A stretch of 34,028 nt of DNA, taken from positions 1 to 34,028 of the forward strand of contig QJWJ01000160.1 in NCBI GenBank assembly GCA_003235365.1. Direction: 5' to 3'. The number at the start of each line of letters is the position of its first letter. Position 1 is the first letter of the stretch. Both the position numbers and the translations under genes were made by a program. A model generated the notes under the pieces. That model saw only the letters and a program-made list of their open reading frames with translations. It was not told where the DNA came from and ran no database searches. Source of the stretch: Deltaproteobacteria bacterium. Its GTDB lineage: Bacteria; Myxococcota_A; Polyangia; Polyangiales; Polyangiaceae. Below are positions 30,068 through 34,028 of this stretch, one piece after another.

Positions 30068-31504
30068 ATGGGAAAGAGACTAGAAGCGGTTGAGACACCG
30101 GTGAGTGCGCTGGAAGTGGCGGATGCGCTCGCGCAAGCTTGGCGAACACGTTTGGGGAACGACCCGAGCAACGCGGCGCTCGCCGTCCTGTTGGCGCAGA
30201 GTGCCCTCGAGACGGGTCACTGGAAACATTCGTACTGCTACAACCTCGGTAACGCGAAAGCCACGCGCTCCTGGGATGGGGATTGGTGCTTCTACTACGC
30301 CGACGAAATCGTTCCTGCGGCGCGGGCCGAGCTCGCATTGGCCACGCGGGCGCCCAGGACCGATGGTCACGCCGGGCACGACGTCGTCGTCAAGGCGTTG
30401 CCGAACCACCGCGCTCAAGTGACGTTGTACCCCGACCACGAATGGTGTCGCTTCCGAGCCTTCGAAACACTGCAGGCTGGTGCCGAGGACTACCTGGGGC
30501 TTTTGCACGAGCGTTTCGCCCCCGCGTGGGCAGCCGTCGAAAGCGGAGATCCGAAGACCTTCGTGGAGCGCCTCAAGGAGCTGCGCTACTTCACGGCAAG
30601 TGTCGAGCGGTACTTGCCTCCGGTCTTGTCGCTGTTCGGGAAGTTCGACAAAGCCCTGTCCGAACGCGTGCCGGTGGAAGTGGCCGCCCCGTTGGTCGAC
30701 GTGGGGCGGCGGGCGACGCTACGTCGAGGCGACACGGGTCCAGCCGTCGCGGAGCTGCAGCGGATTTTGGAAGGCTTTGGTCGTTTGGAGGGCTTCGAGG
30801 CGGGGACCTTCGACACCAAGACCGACGATGCGGTGCGCGTGTTTCAAATGCAGCACATCGGACGGCATGGGCGCCCGCTTTCGGTCGATGGCGTCGTCGG
30901 CCCAGCGACGTGGTGGGCGCTCCTTCACACTGAGCCCGAAGCGCAGAAGAATCACCTCGTCGCACCGACCTCACGTGCGGGGTTGACGAGTGCTCGGGCC
31001 AGAGTGCTCGACCTGATCTTGGCCGAACACGCCAAGAACGTGCACGAAGTGCCGCCAGGTTCCAACCGCAGTCCCGACATCGACGAGTATTGGGGCAACA
31101 CGGGGATCATCGGCAAGGCCTGGTGTTGTGCGTTCGTTTCTTGGGCACTGAAACGAGCACTGGGTCAATTGCCGATCGGTGGGCAGTACCATCTTGGCGT
31201 TGCTCGCATGTGGGTCGCCGCTCGCGAGTTGAGAATGGAGACCAGCGAACCGAAACCCGGCGACGTCTTCGTGCAATTGCTCGATAGCGGTTCCGGACAC
31301 ACAGGGTTCGTGGTGAATGTCTCGGAGGACGGACAGACGATCTATACCTGCGAGGGCAACTGTGCCAATCGTCTCAAACTGGGGCAACGTTCACGCAGTT
31401 CCATATCGCACTTCATCGATTGCATCGCTGATGGACAGGGCAACGACTTTCCGCGAGAGCGAAACCTGGTATTCGAGGACGTGGACGGCTCGGTGACTCG
31501 CTGA
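30068..31504 (+). CDS. three-domain peptidoglycan hydrolase (glucosaminidase-like, PG-binding, CHAP-like)
   Basis: This 478-residue protein has an N-terminal glucosaminidase/muramidase-like domain (about 15-190: LAQSALETGHWKHSYCYNLG, with E48 as the likely catalytic acid). A PG_binding_1 domain (about 213-288: LRRGDTGPAVAELQRIL, VDGVVGPATW) and a C-terminal CHAP/NlpC-like cysteine peptidase or amidase domain follow (about 305-445: AWCCAFVSWALK with C353, GHTGFVV with H411). It should cut both glycan and peptide bonds of cell wall. There is no signal peptide or membrane segment, unlike housekeeping autolysins. A phage-type lysin, a secretion-system effector or a predatory exo-lysin are possible; no holin or phage genes are adjacent. 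GAAAGGGG lies just upstream of ATG 30068. Confidence 0.85.
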   Translation: MGKRLEAVETPVSALEVADALAQAWRTRLGNDPSNAALAVLLAQSALETGHWKHSYCYNLGNAKATRSWDGDWCFYYADEIVPAARAELALATRAPRTDGHAGHDVVVKALPNHRAQVTLYPDHEWCRFRAFETLQAGAEDYLGLLHERFAPAWAAVESGDPKTFVERLKELRYFTASVERYLPPVLSLFGKFDKALSERVPVEVAAPLVDVGRRATLRRGDTGPAVAELQRILEGFGRLEGFEAGTFDTKTDDAVRVFQMQHIGRHGRPLSVDGVVGPATWWALLHTEPEAQKNHLVAPTSRAGLTSARARVLDLILAEHAKNVHEVPPGSNRSPDIDEYWGNTGIIGKAWCCAFVSWALKRALGQLPIGGQYHLGVARMWVAARELRMETSEPKPGDVFVQLLDSGSGHTGFVVNVSEDGQTIYTCEGNCANRLKLGQRSRSSISHFIDCIADGQGNDFPRERNLVFEDVDGSVTR

Positions 31505-31610
31505 GGTTCACAGCCAGCAGGCAGCCGGCGCTCGCTGTTGCTGTGGTTGCGTGACACCGACGCTCCGAGCGATGAGCGCGTGGGCTGCATGGATCACGGC
31601 GTTCGCGGCC

Positions 31611-32780
31611 TCACCGGACTTCCACCAAGGCACCAGGTGCCGTCGCTTCGACGGTAAAGCACGTTTCCTCGCCGGCGACGATCAAGTCCGAGTATGGGCC
31701 TGTATGCTCGGCCTGGGCGCATGCGTCGGGATCGTCGGGACAAGTGATCTCCGGGTAGGTGCACACGGTCACCAGCATCGGGCCGGTCGGCGCCGCAATG
31801 GGATCGGCGCACTGACACGGCGCGCAGGCGTCGTCATTGGGAACGAATACCTCATCGAACCAGGTCGACGTGACCTGGTGTCCGGGCAACAGCACGAACG
31901 CCGTCAATGGGCGGCCGTTTCCTTCGCAGCAGCTGCGCCCTTGATCCAGCTGGTCACAGCGCAAGACCGGGCTGGCTTGTTGCCATGCCGTAATCGTCTC
32001 GCCGTCGACCTCGTACTCGAGAGTCACGTGGGGTCGACTCCAATCGATGTAGACGGGTGCGTCGCCGGCGTTGAACACCTGAATTCCGACGATGTCGGGA
32101 CTACCGTTCGGCTGGGGATCGACTTGCATTGCTGGGCCGGTCGCGCCGGTTGCACCGGGCGTGCTCGGCACATCCATCGGTGTTGCGACGGGCCCGGAGC
32201 TACTCGTCGTGCCAGCCGGGTCCGGTGGCATGTCGAGTGTCGCGCTGCTGCCAGCCCCCGTGTTGGCCATCTCGTCGCCGGTGCCTGCTTGGGACGTTGC
32301 CGCGCCGTCCGCGTTGGCAACGGGCACGCGATCGAGCTCCGCCACGTCGTCGCTACTGATGACGTCGGTGCCGCCGAGTGTCGTCTGCTCGCTGACCTCG
32401 GCAGGTGGACTGCCTGCGCCGGTCGCGCCGCTGCCGGTGGTGCTTCCGCCGCTTTCGTTCTGTGGAGCGATCGGGATGGGCACGATGTCTTGCTCACCCT
32501 GCGCGTCGACGGGTGTTTCTGGCTCTGACCGATCGTTGGCGATCGGCGTCTTCCCGCTGACGGTGCCATCGTCTGGCGTCGGTTCTTGGGTAGACCGCGG
32601 CTCGTCGGGGTCGATGTTCGCTTCAGGCCCGTCGTTGAATGCTGCGCCGCGCGTTGCGCCGAGATCATCCGCGGATGTTCTGCCACCGCAACCACTGACG
32701 ATGGATAGCCCCATCGTGATCCAGCCGACGCCGAGCGAGAGAGGCAAACGGGTACTGGCGAGGGTGAATGAGCGCAGCAT
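31611..32780 (-). CDS. Cys-rich lipoprotein with long disordered linker
   Basis: This 389-residue protein has a signal peptide with lipobox VSGC (C31, followed by GG) and about 190 residues of Asp/Gly/Thr/Pro-rich linker. A folded C-terminal domain (about 225-389) carries about ten Cys, including SCCEGN and CAPCQCADP, and beta-strand sequence (IVGIQVFNAGDAPVYIDW, VTLEYEVDG). It is probably anchored in the outer membrane and exposed outside, stabilised by disulphides. No family is recognised. It converges with the peptidoglycan hydrolase gene. No ribosome site is evident at ATG 32780. Confidence 0.7.
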   Translation of the reverse strand: MLRSFTLASTRLPLSLGVGWITMGLSIVSGCGGRTSADDLGATRGAAFNDGPEANIDPDEPRSTQEPTPDDGTVSGKTPIANDRSEPETPVDAQGEQDIVPIPIAPQNESGGSTTGSGATGAGSPPAEVSEQTTLGGTDVISSDDVAELDRVPVANADGAATSQAGTGDEMANTGAGSSATLDMPPDPAGTTSSSGPVATPMDVPSTPGATGATGPAMQVDPQPNGSPDIVGIQVFNAGDAPVYIDWSRPHVTLEYEVDGETITAWQQASPVLRCDQLDQGRSCCEGNGRPLTAFVLLPGHQVTSTWFDEVFVPNDDACAPCQCADPIAAPTGPMLVTVCTYPEITCPDDPDACAQAEHTGPYSDLIVAGEETCFTVEATAPGALVEVR

Positions 32781-33032
32781 GCTGCGATACTGGGGTACCG
32801 ATGGGCTGCATGCAACTCAAAGTCGCCTACACGTGTTCCACCGCTGGCTCACTCGCGTCACGGGTTTCGGAGCGCACCGACTCGATCGCGTGACGCCAAG
32901 GCGCTTCGCGCGAAGGCGCAGTTTTTTGCGTCGAAGTGTTTTCGCTCCACGTACCGCGACGCAGCGAGTCGAAGCGTTCGAGCAGAGTCGGCGCCTGATG
33001 CGACGACGCCCCGGCGCATTCGCCGCACCGAA

Positions 33033-33971
33033 TCACTCCGATGGAGTGTCATTGGTCGTCTCTTCGGGGCTGGGTTCCAAGGCTCGGAGCAGTGCCGTCG
33101 CTTGCGCTTGTCGGTAGCCGCCGTAGCCGCCCTCGGCGAAGGGGGACAACAAACGTCGTGCCTCGTCGCGGCGGCCCAACTTGAGTAGATTCAGGGCGCT
33201 GTTGTAGCGCGCCTCGGGCACGAATCGCCCCGAGGGGTATCGACTCAGGTAACGCTGATATGCGGCAAGTGCCTGCGCTGGATTACCCTTCTTGAAGTGC
33301 AGGTCGTGTCCGGCGCGGAACGCGGCGAGCTCCGGATCTCTCGGCGGTGGGGCCTCGACCTCTTCGGGGGCGACTTCTTCGGGGGCGGGCGGCGCTGCGT
33401 TGACGACGCTCTGGCGTTGGCGCTGCCGGTCGGCGGCCAATCTCGCGCGCGCCAGCGCTCGAGCTTCGCGCTCCGCTTCGGCGCGGCGTGTGGCTGCTTC
33501 TTGCTCGGCAGCCAGTTGCTCCGCGGCCGCCTGCTCTGCCGCAAGCTCTTCAGCGGCAAGTTCGGCTTCGAGTTCCCGTTGCAGTGCCTGGTCGAGCTCG
33601 GGATCCGTCTGCTTCGTTTGCGCTCCACTCGCCGCAGCAGCCGATGGCGCAGCGGGTCTGGCTGCCCGCGGCTTGGGCTTGTCGCGCTCTCGAATCGCGG
33701 TGCCGCTCGTCGCGGGACCGTTGGCCACGAACAGCGCCGTCGCGCGATGCCACAGCTCCGGCAGCCGTCCGGTTGCATGCCCCCACGCGGTCCCTCCCAG
33801 AGCGAGAAGCAGTGCCGGGCCTAGTGTTAGCCACCAGGAGAGTCGTCGCCGCTTGCGCTCGTGAAGCGAACGCATGACCCGAGCTCTTGTAAACCCTGCG
33901 CCCACCTTAGCGCCCGGGTAGGCTGACCGTAGCTCCTTGGTCGCCCGCTGTAGAGCGTCGCGGTCAGTCAT
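33033..33971 (-). CDS. membrane-anchored coiled-coil/TPR protein coupled to a sigma-factor gene (possible anti-sigma)
   Basis: This 312-residue protein has a short cytoplasmic start (MTDRDALQRATKEL) and one membrane helix (about 45-65, WWLTLGPALLLALGGTAWG). A long Ala/Glu/Gln-rich coiled coil (about 125-190, repeated LAAEQ units) and a C-terminal TPR-like domain of the YbgF/BamD kind follow (about 215-300: AFRAGHDLHFKKGNPAQAL, YRQAQATALL). The ATG overlaps the stop of the upstream probable sigma-factor gene as ATGA. That position and the single membrane span suggest an anti-sigma or sensor role; no zinc-binding anti-sigma motif is seen, so this is inference. Confidence 0.7.
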   Translation of the reverse strand: MTDRDALQRATKELRSAYPGAKVGAGFTRARVMRSLHERKRRRLSWWLTLGPALLLALGGTAWGHATGRLPELWHRATALFVANGPATSGTAIRERDKPKPRAARPAAPSAAAASGAQTKQTDPELDQALQRELEAELAAEELAAEQAAAEQLAAEQEAATRRAEAEREARALARARLAADRQRQRQSVVNAAPPAPEEVAPEEVEAPPPRDPELAAFRAGHDLHFKKGNPAQALAAYQRYLSRYPSGRFVPEARYNSALNLLKLGRRDEARRLLSPFAEGGYGGYRQAQATALLRALEPSPEETTNDTPSE

Positions 33972-34028
33972 CGGACTCCCTCCTGTTCGAGGGCGGTGCG
34001 GAGTTTTTTTCGGGCGTGATGCAGGCGT
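33968..34028 (-). CDS. C-terminal end of probable ECF-type sigma factor (partial)
   Basis: Only 19 codons plus the stop lie in the window. They read RLHHARKKLRTALEQEGVR, the typical last helix of sigma-70 region 4 in ECF sigma factors (R-x-H-x-A-R-x-x-L). The rest of the gene lies beyond the right edge. The stop overlaps the start of the membrane TPR gene as ATGA (33968-33971), a common layout for a sigma factor and its membrane partner. A run of seven A in the coding strand is notable. Confidence 0.55.
   Translation of the reverse strand, partial: RLHHARKKLRTALEQEGVR

Noticed and set aside
32899..32927. Hairpin GCGCTTCG/CGAAGGCGC followed by TTTTTT on the plus strand
   Set aside because: It looks like an intrinsic terminator, but no plus-strand gene ends nearby; on the minus strand the tail would be A-rich.
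1..34028. CRISPR arrays, tRNA or rRNA genes, insertion sequences, prophage
   Set aside because: No spaced direct repeats, no tRNA-like T-loop/anticodon pattern, no transposase or phage structural genes were seen; the lysin-like gene stands alone.

Overview
The window is high-GC, densely packed bacterial DNA that looks like the chromosome of a myxobacterium (Myxococcota, probably Polyangia-like). This is inferred from gene content: many lipoproteins with long Pro/Ala/Asp-rich linkers, a GYF-TM-TonB-like protein resembling gliding-motility GltJ/AgmX, roadblock and V4R domain proteins, a secreted ferritin-like protein of a kind I associate with myxobacteria, and an enhancer-dependent sigma-54 response regulator. 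No rRNA, tRNA, IS element, prophage or CRISPR array was seen.

Layout. 1-1840: an outer-membrane beta-barrel gene with a Pro/Ala-rich linker, ending at a strong bidirectional terminator (1891-1920). 1940-13594 (minus strand): a complete cbb3-type cytochrome oxidase operon in the order ccoNO (fused), ccoQ, ccoP (single heme), ccoG, fixH/ccoH, a TauE/SafE-like membrane protein, ccoI, ccoS, then a cytoplasmic REC-PAS-histidine kinase and an NtrC-type sigma-54 activator. Sigma-54 (-24/-12) promoters can be read in front of ccoNO and in front of the activator gene. Both are preceded by similar GGCGCAAA/TTTGCG dyads, suggesting a positive feedback loop in which the oxidase operon carries its own sensor and regulator. 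14108-16141: a Pro-tailed lipoprotein and a GYF/TonB-like membrane protein, convergent. 16290-19063: sfsA, then a globin-coupled (oxygen-sensing) histidine kinase with a double-receiver response regulator.

19002-23696 (minus): a six-gene operon in which nearly every junction is an overlapping stop/start: TPR/winged-helix-like protein, ParA-type ATPase, two roadblock-like proteins, a tandem V4R-like protein and a small protein of unknown function. I do not recognise this combination as a described system and regard it as the best candidate for something new here.

24131-34028: a SAM-dependent methyltransferase with an operator-rich upstream region, a beta-propeller-like lipoprotein, a membrane-anchored PD-(D/E)XK-like nuclease, a secreted protein with a C-terminal ferritin-like diiron domain, a three-domain peptidoglycan hydrolase, a Cys-rich lipoprotein, and at the right edge a membrane-anchored coiled-coil/TPR protein directly coupled to the end of a probable sigma-factor gene.

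The window is rich in oxygen biology: a high-affinity oxidase with its own two-component system, and a separate haem-globin kinase. All product calls come from reading sequence motifs; no database search was run.
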